DNA of 64,000 nucleotides from Dethiosulfatibacter aminovorans DSM 17477 (GCF_900142005.1 NZ_FQZL01000006.1:124001-188000); one strand, 5' to 3'. Shown: positions 42,719-53,200, numbered from the stretch's first letter. The notes: generated from the letters alone by a model not told the origin. A program made the numbers and translations.

Positions 42719-45220
42719 CTAAAAATTAATTTCTTCAAGTTCTTCAGCATTGATCAGAACCTTCCTGGGCTTGCTGCCTTCATGGGGGCCTACAATACCC
42801 ATTTCTTCCAACTGATCCACTATTCTTGCAGCTCTTGAATACCCAAGCTTAAGCTTTCTTTGTAGGTATGAAACTGAAGCCTGTCCTTCAATAACTACAA
42901 GTTCCGCTGCATTTTGTATCAACTCGTCGTAATCCTTGTCCTTGTCAAGCTGTACATTGTTTATTTCTTCTTCTATCTTTTCCATGCTTGAAATTATACT
43001 TTGGTTCTTTATGAATTCAATGACATCCTTTACTTCATCATCGCTTACGAAAGTTCCCTGAATCCTTTGAGGCTTGCTCATACCTACAGGATGATACAAA
43101 AGATCTCCTTTTCCCAGGAGTTTTTCTGCCCCGCCTACATCAAGTATGGTTCTTGAGTCTATATGGGAAGAAACCGCAAATGCTATTCTGGAAGGAATAT
43201 TCGCCTTTATGGTACCTGTTATGACATCAACAGACGGTCTCTGCGTTGCAATTACAAGATGTATTCCCGCTGCCCTTGCAAGCTGTGCAAGTCTGGTTAT
43301 GCTGTCTTCAACCTCTCCTGCTGCTACCATCATAAGGTCAGCAAGCTCATCTATTATGATTACTATCTTTGGTATCTTGTCATTTTCGTTTTCCTTTTCC
43401 ATTTTTGCATTGTAGGAGTTGATATCCCTTACACTGTTCTTTGCAAACAGTTCATACCTGTTGGTCATTTCCTGTACTGCCCAGTTAAGAGCATTGGCAG
43501 CCTTTCTTGGGTCCGTTACGACAGGTATCAACAAATGGGGGATTCCATTGTAAACATTCAGTTCAACAACTTTTGGGTCAACAAGAATCAATTTCACATC
43601 ATTAGGTTTAGCGTTGTAGAGTATGCTTATGAGCAGGGAGTTGATGCAGACGCTCTTTCCAGACCCGGTTGCTCCCGCTATGAGCAAATGGGGCATAGAT
43701 GTAATATCAGCTATTACATTTTTACCCGCTATATCCTTTCCTACTGTAAAGGGGATGGATTTATCATTTTCCCTTTCCCTGTACTCAGCTGAATCTATGA
43801 GCTCCTTAAGAAATACATTTGACTTGTTTGAATTAGGAACCTCTATTCCAATTGCAGCCTTGCCGGGTATTGGTGCTTCAATCCTCAAGTCTGATGTTGC
43901 AAGGCTCAAAGCTATATCCTTTGAAAGGTTGGTTATTTTGCTCACCTTTACTCCAGGTGCCGGCTGAAGTTCATATCTTGTTATAGTTGGACCTCTGTTG
44001 ATCTGCACAAGCTTGCAGTCTATACCAAAATTGTTCAACGTATTGAGCAGTATATCAGCGCTTTCTATCGCTTCCTGCTTTTCGTTTTTTATGTTTTCTC
44101 TTCTGTTTTCCATTAAGAATTCCAACGGAGGAAGCTTGTATTCAACACCTTGTGCAGCACCGCTTTCAAGACTGTCATTGTATTTGCCTTCAATGTCTTC
44201 AGTACCGGAATCCATTTTTTCAACTGACTCGTCGTCCACAGGTAAAGATTTTGCAGGTTTTGTAGTTCTTGATTTTCTTGGTTTTTTCGACATTTCAGTC
44301 TTTTCTGCGGTTTTGAATTCTCCACCGATTTCATTGCTGAAATCTAGCTGCTTGACTTCCACCTCATCAATTCCCAGGTCCATGACCTTCTTCATGTCAG
44401 CTTCATGCTTATAATTGTAATCCTTGTATGAATAATTGTTGTCATACTCCTTCTTAGAAGTATTTTTTGAGGTTTCTTTTTTCCTTGAAGCCCTCGCTTC
44501 CTTTTTTTCTTCTTTCTTTTCTTTCTTTTTGTTGGCCTTATCTTCCTCTATGAAAATGAACTCATATACCGAAACACCAATATTTTTTATTACTTTCAAA
44601 AGTGTCTTCAGTATCTTTTCCATGGTCACGAAAACACTTTTATTCAATATAAGAATCAGTGAAATCACAATCAGTGCTATGAAAATAACCTTGGATCCGG
44701 TGATGCCGAACAAAATCACCATAAGGTATGAAATAACGCCTCCGATTATTCCTCCACCTCTTGAAACATCATCAAGTCCACTTTTAACAAAATATTCGGC
44801 AGCCACAGCAATCTGTGCAATCTTTCCTGAATCAAATATTCCTGAAGCAATAATATTCTTGTCCCAAACTGTCATCAAACAGATATTTGAAATAAATATT
44901 GCAACTGCGAAGAATATATTCCTGTTGTTCTTTTCCTTTATTAGGTTTGCGAAATACAGCATTCCTATAAGCGCAAGAAACCAGGGTACGAATACATACC
45001 CCTTGCCTGCAGCTATCTTAAGGAAATTCACCAGGTATTTGAATACAATTCCATCCTCGTATTTCTGTGAAACAAAAAACAGAATTGCAACAACAAGATA
45101 AACAATTCCCTTTATTTCATTTTTTAGTCTTGAATCCATTGTGCTCTTGTCACTCGTCTTTTTAGTTCTTGCGGGTTTTCTCTTTTTATCTTTTGCCGAA
45201 CCTTTCTTTTTATTATTCAA
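42719..45220 (-). CDS. ftsK: DNA translocase FtsK/SpoIIIE
   Basis: An 833-residue protein: basic N-terminus, about four membrane helices (residues 30-190), a charged linker rich in Lys and Glu (200-370), a motor domain with Walker A AGATGSGKS and DELADLMMVA, and a C-terminal gamma winged helix (SVSYLQRKLKLGYSRAARIVDQLEEMGIVGP). It pumps DNA at the septum and, in spore formers, into the forespore. It starts with TTG at 45220, eight bases after AAGGTG. Functionally linked to the Xer recombinases in the window. Confidence 0.95.
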   Translation of the reverse strand: MNNKKKGSAKDKKRKPARTKKTSDKSTMDSRLKNEIKGIVYLVVAILFFVSQKYEDGIVFKYLVNFLKIAAGKGYVFVPWFLALIGMLYFANLIKEKNNRNIFFAVAIFISNICLMTVWDKNIIASGIFDSGKIAQIAVAAEYFVKSGLDDVSRGGGIIGGVISYLMVILFGITGSKVIFIALIVISLILILNKSVFVTMEKILKTLLKVIKNIGVSVYEFIFIEEDKANKKKEKKEEKKEARASRKKETSKNTSKKEYDNNYSYKDYNYKHEADMKKVMDLGIDEVEVKQLDFSNEIGGEFKTAEKTEMSKKPRKSRTTKPAKSLPVDDESVEKMDSGTEDIEGKYNDSLESGAAQGVEYKLPPLEFLMENRRENIKNEKQEAIESADILLNTLNNFGIDCKLVQINRGPTITRYELQPAPGVKVSKITNLSKDIALSLATSDLRIEAPIPGKAAIGIEVPNSNKSNVFLKELIDSAEYRERENDKSIPFTVGKDIAGKNVIADITSMPHLLIAGATGSGKSVCINSLLISILYNAKPNDVKLILVDPKVVELNVYNGIPHLLIPVVTDPRKAANALNWAVQEMTNRYELFAKNSVRDINSYNAKMEKENENDKIPKIVIIIDELADLMMVAAGEVEDSITRLAQLARAAGIHLVIATQRPSVDVITGTIKANIPSRIAFAVSSHIDSRTILDVGGAEKLLGKGDLLYHPVGMSKPQRIQGTFVSDDEVKDVIEFIKNQSIISSMEKIEEEINNVQLDKDKDYDELIQNAAELVVIEGQASVSYLQRKLKLGYSRAARIVDQLEEMGIVGPHEGSKPRKVLINAEELEEINF

Positions 45221-45232
45221 AGTTTCACCTTC

Positions 45233-46051
45233 TTAGAAAAACAATATTATTGACACAGCCACAATAAATACATAAATTGCAAAATAATAAAGCTTGCCCT
45301 TTTTTATTATGTTCATAAGAACACTTATTGAAAACATTCCTGATACAAATGAAACAATCATTCCAACAAACAAATTTGCATTTATGGCAACTTCAGCCGT
45401 ATTTATTGAAAAAACTTCAAGTATTGTGGCTCCAAGAATCGCAGGTATCGCAAGCAGGAATGAAAATCTGGCCGCCTCTTCCTTGTTCAAGCCTATGAAA
45501 AGAGATCCTACAATTGTGGAGCCGGATCTTGATACTCCCGGAACTATTGCCAGTCCCTGAAATATACCTACAAGTATTACCTTGTAAAATGGAACATCAT
45601 TCATCTCATATTTTGGTCTGTTGAATCTTTCTGATACAAGAAGCAGCAAGCCGGTGAAAAAAAGAGCGACACCAACAGGCTTGATACTTTCGCTTGCGTA
45701 TAACTCCTCAAAAAAGTCACCAAAAACCAATCCGATTATGACTGTCGGGATAGTTGCAACGATGAGAAGCAGCAGCACCCGTTCATACTTGATCAATTTT
45801 CTTGTTCTGTTGTCTTTTCCAATCCTCCCCAAAAGCCTGAAAAATGCAAAAAATAATCCCTTGACTTCTTCTCTGAAGTATATCAACACAGCTACCAGGC
45901 TGCTGAAATGAAGCATTACACTGTAGAACAGATTTCCTTCATTGATTTTGAACAATGCACTAAACAATGCAAGATGCCCGGAACTGCTTACCGGTAAAAA
46001 CTCAGTAATCCCCTGTACCAACCCTAATACAATGCCTTCCAATAATGTCAT
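45233..46051 (-). CDS. uppP: undecaprenyl-diphosphate phosphatase
   Basis: A 272-residue, multi-pass membrane protein with the BacA/UppP motifs LGLVQGITEFLPVSSSGHL and FQGLAIVPGVSRSGSTI. It regenerates the undecaprenyl phosphate carrier for cell wall synthesis and gives bacitracin tolerance. ATG 46051 with GGAGG five bases upstream is preferred to the in-frame TTG at 46063. Confidence 0.96.
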   Translation of the reverse strand: MTLLEGIVLGLVQGITEFLPVSSSGHLALFSALFKINEGNLFYSVMLHFSSLVAVLIYFREEVKGLFFAFFRLLGRIGKDNRTRKLIKYERVLLLLIVATIPTVIIGLVFGDFFEELYASESIKPVGVALFFTGLLLLVSERFNRPKYEMNDVPFYKVILVGIFQGLAIVPGVSRSGSTIVGSLFIGLNKEEAARFSFLLAIPAILGATILEVFSINTAEVAINANLFVGMIVSFVSGMFSISVLMNIIKKGKLYYFAIYVFIVAVSIILFF

Positions 46052-46078
46052 AACATCCTCCAAATCCCTGCATAAATT

Positions 46079-46513
46079 TTATTTTATGCCAGTATGTCCA
46101 AATCCGCCAGCCCCTCTGGCTGTTTCATCAACTATTTCAACTTCTTCAATATCGGCAATTTCAACTTTTGCAAATATCATCTGAGCTATTCTGTCTCCCC
46201 TGTATATTGTGAAATCTTCACCACCCAGATTTATAAGTATTACCTTTATTTCGCCTCTGTAATCGCTGTCAATAGTACCTATTCCGTTTACAAGACTTAT
46301 TCCGTTCTTTATAGCCAGCCCGCTTCTTGCTCTTATTTGAGCTTCGTAGCCAATTGGTATTTCAATGTAAATGCCTGTAGGTACCAGATATCTTTCAAAT
46401 GGCTTAAGTACTATGGGTTCATTAATGTCTGCGCTCAAATCCATCCCGGAAGATCCTTCTGTCTTATACTGAGGCAGGTCAAAATCGTTTGTTTTTTTTA
46501 TCTTTACTATCAT
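46079..46513 (-). CDS. dut: dUTP diphosphatase
   Basis: A 144-residue trimeric dUTPase with all five motifs: [41 protein letters not shown] and the C-terminal GAGGFGHTG. It removes dUTP and supplies dUMP. ATG 46513 follows AGGAGGACAACG; the in-frame reading from 46531 is rejected. Lies between the M16 protease gene and uppP. Confidence 0.96.
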   Translation of the reverse strand: MIVKIKKTNDFDLPQYKTEGSSGMDLSADINEPIVLKPFERYLVPTGIYIEIPIGYEAQIRARSGLAIKNGISLVNGIGTIDSDYRGEIKVILINLGGEDFTIYRGDRIAQMIFAKVEIADIEEVEIVDETARGAGGFGHTGIK

Positions 46514-46548
46514 CGTTGTCCTCCTAAACAAAACGGCTTAGCCGTGTA

Positions 46549-47811
46549 CTATGAAAAATCAAAACGCTTGATTATATCCTTGTTTTTTTCTATATTTCCA
46601 GTTAATGCAATATTGTACTTATCGCATCCGAACAGCTCTTTTGATACTTCTACAATATCATTATATTCAACATTTTTTATAGTATCGACAATATCCTCAG
46701 GATTGATGGTTTCATTGTAGAATAGTTCTCTTCTGCCTAGAACAGTCATCCTGTTCGATGTATTCTCAAGGCTTAGGATATAGTTTCCTTGAATCTGTGA
46801 CTTTGATCTTTCGAATTCACTTTTTGTAATATTCCCTTTTTTCAAACTGTCCAATTCAATTTTAACTCTGCTCACAACTTCATCTATGCTCTCTTCCTTA
46901 AGAGCCGAATATATTCCAAACAACCCTGCTGATCTGTAACTGGAATTAAAGGAATAAATTGTATATACAAGACCGCTTTTTTCTCTGATATTCTGAAAAA
47001 GTCTTGAGCTCATGCTTCCGCCGATTATATTATTGAGTATATTTGAAGCATAGTAGTTTTTATTGTTTCTTTCATAGCCTTCAACGCCAATGCAAAAATG
47101 ATACTGTTCTATACTTTTATGAACACTTTCTATATTGTTCTTATATCTATAGCTGCTGTCTTTTATCGTTTCAGCCTCGCTTTTTTTGAACTGGCCAAAA
47201 TACTCGGAACACAGTGCCTTGACTTTTTCAGGGGTTACATTCCCAACAATTGAAATAACAATGTTGTCAGAAGTATAATTGTTTTCCATGTATTTCTTTA
47301 TATCTGCAACTCCTATTTTGCCTACAGTATTGGCATCTCCCAAAATAGGATATGCAATGGAATTACCCTTGAAGGATATCTTTGTCAGTAGTTCATGGAC
47401 ATAATCTTCCGGAGAATCGTCATACATGAGTATTTCTTCAAAAACCACCTTTTTCTCCTTTTCAAGCTCTTCTTCGTCCAGAACAGAATTGAATATCATA
47501 TCCGACAAGACGTCCAGGGACGCTTCAAAGTTGTATGAAGTAACCTTTGTATAGAAACAGGTGCACTCTTTAGTGGTAAAGGCATTGAGCTGCCCTCCCA
47601 TGCTGTCCATTTCTTCAGCAATATCGGCGGCACTCCTTTTCTTTGTACCTTTAAACAACATATGTTCTATCAAATGTGATATCCCATTATTTTCATCAGT
47701 TTCGTTAATAGAGCCTGCCCCTACCCATATACCTGTAGTGACTGAATTCACATAATCAACCTGTTCAAAAACTATCCTCAAACCGTTGTCCAAAACTATT
47801 TTGTGAATCAT
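46549..47811 (-). CDS. M16 family zinc metalloprotease
   Basis: A 420-residue protein with the inverted zinc motif HXXEH (HLIEHMLF, about residue 50) plus the downstream Glu in VFEEILMYDDSPED, and two M16 domains with RSAGLFGIYSA in the second. It matches the Bacillus YmxG/MlpA type next to pnp and dut. The substrate is unknown. ATG 47811 follows GGGAGG. It lies between pnp, after a terminator, and dut. Confidence 0.9.
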   Translation of the reverse strand: MIHKIVLDNGLRIVFEQVDYVNSVTTGIWVGAGSINETDENNGISHLIEHMLFKGTKKRSAADIAEEMDSMGGQLNAFTTKECTCFYTKVTSYNFEASLDVLSDMIFNSVLDEEELEKEKKVVFEEILMYDDSPEDYVHELLTKISFKGNSIAYPILGDANTVGKIGVADIKKYMENNYTSDNIVISIVGNVTPEKVKALCSEYFGQFKKSEAETIKDSSYRYKNNIESVHKSIEQYHFCIGVEGYERNNKNYYASNILNNIIGGSMSSRLFQNIREKSGLVYTIYSFNSSYRSAGLFGIYSALKEESIDEVVSRVKIELDSLKKGNITKSEFERSKSQIQGNYILSLENTSNRMTVLGRRELFYNETINPEDIVDTIKNVEYNDIVEVSKELFGCDKYNIALTGNIEKNKDIIKRFDFS

Positions 47812-47824
47812 GTTTCCTCCCGTC

Positions 47825-47852
47825 AAAAACAAATCCCTCATAAAGAGGGATT
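47825..47852 (-). terminator. terminator after pnp
   Basis: AATCCCTC (47832-47839) / GAGGGATT (47845-47852), 5-base loop, then TTTGTTTTT on the minus strand. It ends just before the ribosome site of the M16 gene, so some read-through must serve that gene unless it has its own promoter. Confidence 0.78.
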
Positions 47853-47857
47853 GTCTG

Positions 47858-49960
47858 TTATTTATTTTCGTTTTCTTTCTCTTTATCCTTTATTGCAGCT
47901 TTTCTGGATAAGTTTATTCTTCCCTGCTTGTCTATTTCGATGACCTTGACAAGAACCTCATCTCCAATGCTTAATACATTTTCAACCTTTTCTATTCTTT
48001 TATCTGATATCTTGGAGATGTGAAGAAGACCTTCCTTGTTGTTTCCTATTTCTACAAAAGCTCCAAACTTCATTATTCTTGCTACTTTTCCAAGATAAAC
48101 GTCTCCAACTTCAACTCCTTTGACAATTCCTTCAACAATAGCCTTTGCCTTGTTTCCGGCTTCAGGATTTGTAGCCGCAATCATTACTGAACCGTCATCT
48201 TCAATATCAATCTTGACACCTGTTTCTTCAATGATCTTGTTGATCACCTTTCCACCAGGCCCTATGATTTCTCTGATTTTGTCAGGGTCCACCTTCATGA
48301 AAATAATCTTTGGTGCATATTTTGAAACTTCTTCTCTAGGCTTTTCAATACAACTATTCATTTTATCCAGTATGAACAGTCTTCCTACTCTTGCCTGTTC
48401 CAATGCCCTTGTCAGTATTTCCTTGTCGATTCCATGAATCTTTATGTCCATCTGAATGGCCGTTATACCTTCTGCAGTTCCTGCGACCTTGAAGTCCATG
48501 TCTCCCAGGAAATCCTCAAGTCCCTGAATATCTGTAAGTACAACAACATCCTCTTCATCCTTCATTAGACCCATTGCTATTCCAGCAACCGGAGCCTTGA
48601 TTGGCACTCCTGAATCCATAAGTGACATTGAACTACCACATACACTGGCCTGAGAAGTCGACCCGTTTGAACTAAGAACTTCAGATACAAGTCTGATGGT
48701 ATAAGGGAAGCTTTCCTTGTCCGGCAGTACAGGAACAAGAGCTCTCTCGGCAAGTGCTCCGTGACCAATTTCCCTACGTCCCGGACCTCTCAATGGAGAT
48801 GGTTCTCCAACACTGTACCCTGGGAAGTTATAATGATGCATGTATCTCTTTGATTCTTCCTCTGAAAGACCATCTATTGTTTGAGCATCACTGGCAACGC
48901 CAAGAGTTGTTACTGTCATAACCTGAGTCTGTCCTCTTGTAAAAAGTCCCGTGCCATGGGTTCTTGGAAGTACTCCTACCTCACATGAAATAGGTCTTAT
49001 CTGGTCAATTTTTCTATTGTCAGGTCTTATTCCCTTCTTGAGAATATTTTTTCTAACCTTTTTCTTTACAATACCATAAAGCACTTCGTCAACATCCTTG
49101 GCATTGTCAGGGTATTTTTCTACAAATACTTCAGATGTTTCTTTTTTGATTTCATCAATCTTTTCTTGTCTTTCTACATTGTCTTCTATTGTCAATGCTT
49201 CTTCAAACCTGTTGTCGCAATATTCCACAATTTCAACTTCTATTTCTTCAAGAGGTTTGAAAAGTTTAACGTCAAGCTTTTCCTTCCCTATGTCATTCCT
49301 TATTTCTTCAATGAAATCACATATTTTCTTTATTTCTTCATGTGCAAACAATATAGCATCCAGAACTGTCTCTTCCGAAAGGATATTTGCACCTGCTTCA
49401 ACCATCATGATTGCATCTTTTGTACCTGATACTGTCAAGTCCAGCTGTGTTTCAGCTCTTTGCTCAAGATTTGGATTCACAACAAACTCGTTATTTACAA
49501 GTCCGATATTTACCGCTCCTGTTGGTCCTTCGAATGGAATGTCCGATACTGTAAGTACTGCTGAAGATCCAATCATAGCTGCTATTTCAGGTGAACAGTC
49601 AGGGTCAACAGACATTACTGTAGTGACGACCTGCACATCATTCCTAAAACCTTTTGGGAAAAGCGGTCTCAACGGTCTGTCAATAAGTCTTGAAGTCAAG
49701 GTTGCCTTTTCACTTGGTCTACCTTCTCTTTTAATGAATCCTCCGGGAATTTTTCCTACAGAATACATTTTTTCTTCATAAAAAACTCCCAGCGGGAAGA
49801 AATCTATACCTTCTCTTGGTTCCTTGGAAGCAGTTGCAACAGCAAGAACTGCAGTCTCTCCATATTCTACAAGACAAGATGCATTTGCAAGACCTGCCAA
49901 TTTGTTGAATGTCAATTTAAGCTTACGTCCAGCAAGTTCATATTCGAAAATACTCTCCAT
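47858..49960 (-). CDS. pnp: polyribonucleotide nucleotidyltransferase
   Basis: A 700-residue exoribonuclease with two RNase PH domains (residues 10-210 and 320-540; the second has [14 protein letters not shown]), a KH domain ([15 protein letters not shown]) and an S1 domain ([20 protein letters not shown]). It degrades RNA with phosphate and adds tails. It follows rpsO as in most bacteria. Its leader holds a short GC-rich hairpin directly before the ribosome site. Confidence 0.98.
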   Translation of the reverse strand: MESIFEYELAGRKLKLTFNKLAGLANASCLVEYGETAVLAVATASKEPREGIDFFPLGVFYEEKMYSVGKIPGGFIKREGRPSEKATLTSRLIDRPLRPLFPKGFRNDVQVVTTVMSVDPDCSPEIAAMIGSSAVLTVSDIPFEGPTGAVNIGLVNNEFVVNPNLEQRAETQLDLTVSGTKDAIMMVEAGANILSEETVLDAILFAHEEIKKICDFIEEIRNDIGKEKLDVKLFKPLEEIEVEIVEYCDNRFEEALTIEDNVERQEKIDEIKKETSEVFVEKYPDNAKDVDEVLYGIVKKKVRKNILKKGIRPDNRKIDQIRPISCEVGVLPRTHGTGLFTRGQTQVMTVTTLGVASDAQTIDGLSEEESKRYMHHYNFPGYSVGEPSPLRGPGRREIGHGALAERALVPVLPDKESFPYTIRLVSEVLSSNGSTSQASVCGSSMSLMDSGVPIKAPVAGIAMGLMKDEEDVVVLTDIQGLEDFLGDMDFKVAGTAEGITAIQMDIKIHGIDKEILTRALEQARVGRLFILDKMNSCIEKPREEVSKYAPKIIFMKVDPDKIREIIGPGGKVINKIIEETGVKIDIEDDGSVMIAATNPEAGNKAKAIVEGIVKGVEVGDVYLGKVARIMKFGAFVEIGNNKEGLLHISKISDKRIEKVENVLSIGDEVLVKVIEIDKQGRINLSRKAAIKDKEKENENK

Positions 49961-49979
49961 ATTTTCCTCCTTTATTATA

Positions 49980-49996
49980 GCTGCGGCTAACGCAGC
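49980..49996 (-). promoter_or_regulatory. hairpin in the pnp leader
   Basis: GCTGCG (49980-49985) / CGCAGC (49991-49996) with a 5-base loop, just upstream of the AGGAGG of pnp. In Escherichia coli a leader stem-loop is cut by RNase III for pnp autoregulation; whether this smaller hairpin has such a role is only a guess. Confidence 0.4.
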
Positions 49997-50112
49997 GTGG
50001 CTTCTTTCTTTACGCCCGATAAACTACAATAGAATATCGAGTCCATAAAATTATCTGATATTAAAACAAGTAACAATTCCCAGAACCCGGAATCATCTTG
50101 GATGTCGGATAA

Positions 50113-50142
50113 TTAAAAAATAGAGCGGGTGAACCCCGCTCT
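50113..50142 (-). terminator. terminator after rpsO
   Basis: AGAGCGGG (50122-50129) / CCCGCTCT (50135-50142), 5-base loop, followed by TATTTTTTAATT on the minus strand. Strong GC stem; separates rpsO from pnp at least partly. Confidence 0.9.
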
Positions 50143-50145
50143 TGT

Positions 50146-50415
50146 TTATCTTCTTAATCCTAGTCTGCTTATGATACTTCTATATCTTTCAATATCTTTA
50201 CTAATTAGGTAGTTTAGAAGACCTCTTCTCTTACCAACCATTTTCAACAGACCTCTTCTTGAATGGTGATCTTTCTTGTTTACCTTCAAGTGCTCAGTCA
50301 ACTGATTGATTTGATTTGTAAGTATAGCTATCTGTACCTCCGGTGAACCTGTATCAGTTTCACTCAGTCTGTACTCTTCTATGATGCTTTGCTTTTCTTC
50401 TTTAGTTAATGCCAT
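50146..50415 (-). CDS. rpsO: 30S ribosomal protein S15
   Basis: An 89-residue protein, the exact usual length, starting [29 protein letters not shown] and with [20 protein letters not shown]. It binds the central domain of 16S rRNA. ATG 50415 with CGGAGG upstream; the longer in-frame reading from 50478 is leader. It has its own promoter and a leader of about 75 bases. Confidence 0.98.
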   Translation of the reverse strand: MALTKEEKQSIIEEYRLSETDTGSPEVQIAILTNQINQLTEHLKVNKKDHHSRRGLLKMVGKRRGLLNYLISKDIERYRSIISRLGLRR

Positions 50416-50497
50416 TTTGTTTCCTCCGATTATTTTTTTCACCAAAATCCATGCATTCGTCGAGGTGTCGAAGAACATAGATATTGGAACATCTAGT

Positions 50498-50526
50498 ATT
50501 TTAACACATTTGATTTGTTTTGTAAA
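50498..50526 (-). promoter_or_regulatory. rpsO promoter
   Basis: Minus strand TTTACA (50526-50521), 17 bases ending TGT, TAAAAT (50503-50498); TG one base before the -10 makes it an extended -10. The leader between it and rpsO could fold a small TTCGA/TCGA stem near 50455-50475, a possible S15 control element. Confidence 0.7.
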
Positions 50527-50544
50527 TCAGATTTTCCAATAATT

Positions 50545-51288
50545 TCAATTAATCTTTTTAATAAATTCAATTAAATGAGTATTTAGTTTCTTTTCTGTTC
50601 CCAGAAAGAATTCATTACCTGTATTTTTAATTTTAACATGTTGAAACCGTTCATTGGCAAACACCAGGTACTCCCCTGTCGGCGGATATGCAAAACGCAT
50701 ATCCCCAAATTTTAAAATATTTCCAGGCATTGGTTTCACATCATGGTCTCTCAGGTCCATTCTATATCTTTCCATAAGAAGACCGTTCACACTTTCGATG
50801 TCTCCGCTTTCAATCATAGTCCTGATTATGGAACTGCTGACAACTATGTCATCCTTTTTTATGGCATCGATAATACAAACATCATAATCATATTTTTTGC
50901 TTAAATATTTCAACAGTCCAATGTCTCCCATGGCCTTGTATCCAAATCTAAAATTAAATCCAACTACAATGTTTTTTATCTGGAGCTGGTCAATCAGTAC
51001 TTCAGATATGAATTCCTCCGGAGACATTTTTGCAGTATCCTCATCAAGCGAATAAAATATGATATCATCAATGCCATAATTTCTCAATGAACCTATTTTG
51101 CCATTCTTTCCATATATCTTTTTCATTCTCTTGGCACTATTGGATATATTTGCAAATTCATACTCAAATGTTATGATTTTCTTCTGCTGAGAATTACGAT
51201 TGCCAATTTCTATGCAATTCCTGATTATTTCATTATGCCCTATATGAATTCCATCAAAATTACCAATTGCCGCTGTAATATGTTTCAT
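50545..51288 (-). CDS. ribF: RibF-like FMN adenylyltransferase without kinase domain
   Basis: A 247-residue protein. Residues 1-165 carry the FAD synthetase nucleotidyltransferase motifs: GNFDGIHIGH, VVGFNFRFGYKAMGD and SSSIIRTMIESGD. Bifunctional RibF is about 300-315 residues with a C-terminal riboflavin kinase domain whose GRPTAN-like motif binds ATP; here the last 75 residues (from PMPGNILKFG on) show no such motif and are too short. So it probably makes FAD from FMN only, or is a nucleotidyltransferase of another use. It lies after truB as in the normal infB-rbfA-truB-ribF order. ATG 51288 follows AGGAG. Confidence 0.85.
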   Translation of the reverse strand: MKHITAAIGNFDGIHIGHNEIIRNCIEIGNRNSQQKKIITFEYEFANISNSAKRMKKIYGKNGKIGSLRNYGIDDIIFYSLDEDTAKMSPEEFISEVLIDQLQIKNIVVGFNFRFGYKAMGDIGLLKYLSKKYDYDVCIIDAIKKDDIVVSSSIIRTMIESGDIESVNGLLMERYRMDLRDHDVKPMPGNILKFGDMRFAYPPTGEYLVFANERFQHVKIKNTGNEFFLGTEKKLNTHLIEFIKKIN

Positions 51289-51296
51289 ATTTTCTC

Positions 51297-52172
51297 CTAG
51301 ATCAATCGTTTCTTTATTTTTATCAGATTTTTTTCTGATTTTTCTCCTATACCTAGGATATCGCCATGTACATCCCTTATATAGAACATATCCTTTAATC
51401 CATCTGCTTCATTACTTTTCACTTTGATTCCGTTTTTCAACTTGTCAATGTCATTGTCATCAAACATAATGGAATCAAGCTTCAACACCTCGTCATATTT
51501 CTTGAGAAAGCTAGTATTGCCAAGCTTATACATGTTCTCAATCTCCTCAAGCGTATATGAATCTTCTATCGCCTGGGTTTTTGCAAATGTTCTTACAAGA
51601 TTTTCCATTGTCCCACAGGTGCCAAGTCTTTCACCAATATCATAACATAAGGTTCTTATATAGGTCCCCTTGGATACCTTGGCCTTGACCTTTATATAAG
51701 GAAATGAATAATCCAGAAGTTCAATTCTATCTATGTAAATCCTTCTTTTTTTGCGTTCTATTTCAATATCGCTTCTTGCATATTCATAGAGCTTTTTGCC
51801 GTTGACCTTCAATGCTGAATACATTGGCGGTGTCTGATACGACTCTCCTCGAAAACCATCCAACACACTTCTGATCTCTTCAACAGGGATTTCTTTCAAG
51901 TTGTCATCTACATGAATTGTTTTTCCATAAATATCAAATGTATCAGTAAGGAGGCCAAGTTTTACATGGAAGACATATTCCTTGTCAAATGCCATGAGAT
52001 AGTCGGACAGCTTGGTTCCCTTTCCTGCGCAAATGAGCAAAACTCCTGCGGCATTTGGATCGAGAGTTCCGGCATGTCCTACTTTTTTTTGCGAAATTAT
52101 TCTCCTGATTCTTGATACAACATCATGAGATGTCATTCCCGTAGGTTTCAATACATTTATTATTCCATTCAT
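51297..52172 (-). CDS. truB: tRNA pseudouridine55 synthase
   Basis: A 291-residue TruB with the catalytic Asp in GHAGTLDPNAAGVLLI (about residue 38), YxV.GKT region VDDNLKEIPVEEI and RIELLDYSFPYIKVKAKVSKGTYIRTL. A shortened C-terminal PUA-like part follows. It makes the universal T-loop pseudouridine. GGAGG before ATG 52172. Confidence 0.95.
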   Translation of the reverse strand: MNGIINVLKPTGMTSHDVVSRIRRIISQKKVGHAGTLDPNAAGVLLICAGKGTKLSDYLMAFDKEYVFHVKLGLLTDTFDIYGKTIHVDDNLKEIPVEEIRSVLDGFRGESYQTPPMYSALKVNGKKLYEYARSDIEIERKKRRIYIDRIELLDYSFPYIKVKAKVSKGTYIRTLCYDIGERLGTCGTMENLVRTFAKTQAIEDSYTLEEIENMYKLGNTSFLKKYDEVLKLDSIMFDDNDIDKLKNGIKVKSNEADGLKDMFYIRDVHGDILGIGEKSEKNLIKIKKRLI

Positions 52173-52218
52173 TCCAGTCCTCCAAAAAAGCAGATTTGCT
52201 GAGTTAACCGGGCCACAG

Positions 52219-53190
52219 CTATAAAAACTCCTTTAGTTTTTCAACCACTATATCCTTAGCTTCAAAAATATTGTTTTTCAATGTAAAACCTGCAGCCTTT
52301 GCATGTCCTCCGCCGTTGAATAATCTGCTTATTTTGGATACATTTATGTCGCCCTTAGACCTTAGACTGACTTTAGTGCTGTTTTCTCCCGTTTCCTTCA
52401 GTATGCAGGATATTTCAACGTCTTTTATATCTCTTAAAGATTCAACCAGTCCATCTATGTTTTTCATTTCCACATCATAGTCTTCAAGGATCTTTTGACT
52501 GACACATCCAATTGAAAGCTTTCCGTTATAGAAAAACTCCGCTTCTGAAAGAATTTTAGACTTTGCCAAAACTGCCCGTCTGTCCTCGCTTCCATATACA
52601 TTATCAACTATATCAGTGAAATCTATTCCTTTTTCAACCAGCTCGGCAACACATCTGAAAGTATCCGGAGTTGTTTTATCATAAATAAACTTTCCCGTAT
52701 CAGTCAATATTGCCGTATATAAGTTTACAGCAGAATCTTTCCCTACTTCGTATCCCCATTGACTGGACATTTTATATATCATCTCGCCAGTGGAGCTACA
52801 GTTCTCTTCAACAATATTGATGTCGCAAAAGTTCAGGTTTGATTCATGGTGGTCTATGCATACACTCTTCTTCCCGCCATGAAATACTTCTTTCATATTT
52901 CCAGTTCTGTCCAAATCACTGCAATCCAAAACAATGACAAGGTCATGTCCATCTTTACCGGGTTTGCTGTTTATTTTTGACAAACCCGGCAAAAATGCAT
53001 AGTTGTCAGGTATTCCACTATCAAGGTAAACATCTGATTCTATTCCTCTGTCAAACAAAATATTGTAAAGCCCCAGCAGAGACCCCAGACAGTCTCCGTC
53101 AGGGTCCTTGTGGGAAATCAGCGCTATACTGCTGGATTTTTCTATCAAATCCTTGATATTGTTTACATAATTTATATTATGTTTATTCAT
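52219..53190 (-). CDS. nrnA: bifunctional oligoribonuclease/PAP phosphatase NrnA
   Basis: A 323-residue DHH/DHHA1 phosphoesterase: HKDPDGDCLGS, VLDCSDLDRTG, CIDHHESN with DTGKF, and a C-terminal DHHA1 domain ending LFNGGGHAKAAGFT. NrnA degrades very short RNAs and removes the 3' phosphate of pAp. It lies between rbfA and truB, its normal place. AGGTG ribosome site before ATG 53190. Confidence 0.94.
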   Translation of the reverse strand: MNKHNINYVNNIKDLIEKSSSIALISHKDPDGDCLGSLLGLYNILFDRGIESDVYLDSGIPDNYAFLPGLSKINSKPGKDGHDLVIVLDCSDLDRTGNMKEVFHGGKKSVCIDHHESNLNFCDINIVEENCSSTGEMIYKMSSQWGYEVGKDSAVNLYTAILTDTGKFIYDKTTPDTFRCVAELVEKGIDFTDIVDNVYGSEDRRAVLAKSKILSEAEFFYNGKLSIGCVSQKILEDYDVEMKNIDGLVESLRDIKDVEISCILKETGENSTKVSLRSKGDINVSKISRLFNGGGHAKAAGFTLKNNIFEAKDIVVEKLKEFL

Positions 53191-53200
53191 TTCGCACCTG

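Noticed and set aside
43163-43792. A 209-codon plus-strand frame
   Set aside because: Antisense to the ftsK motor domain, rich in Cys and Tyr as expected from reverse reading.
49098-49781. A 227-codon plus-strand frame
   Set aside because: Antisense to pnp with shadow composition (Ser-rich) and no start signal.
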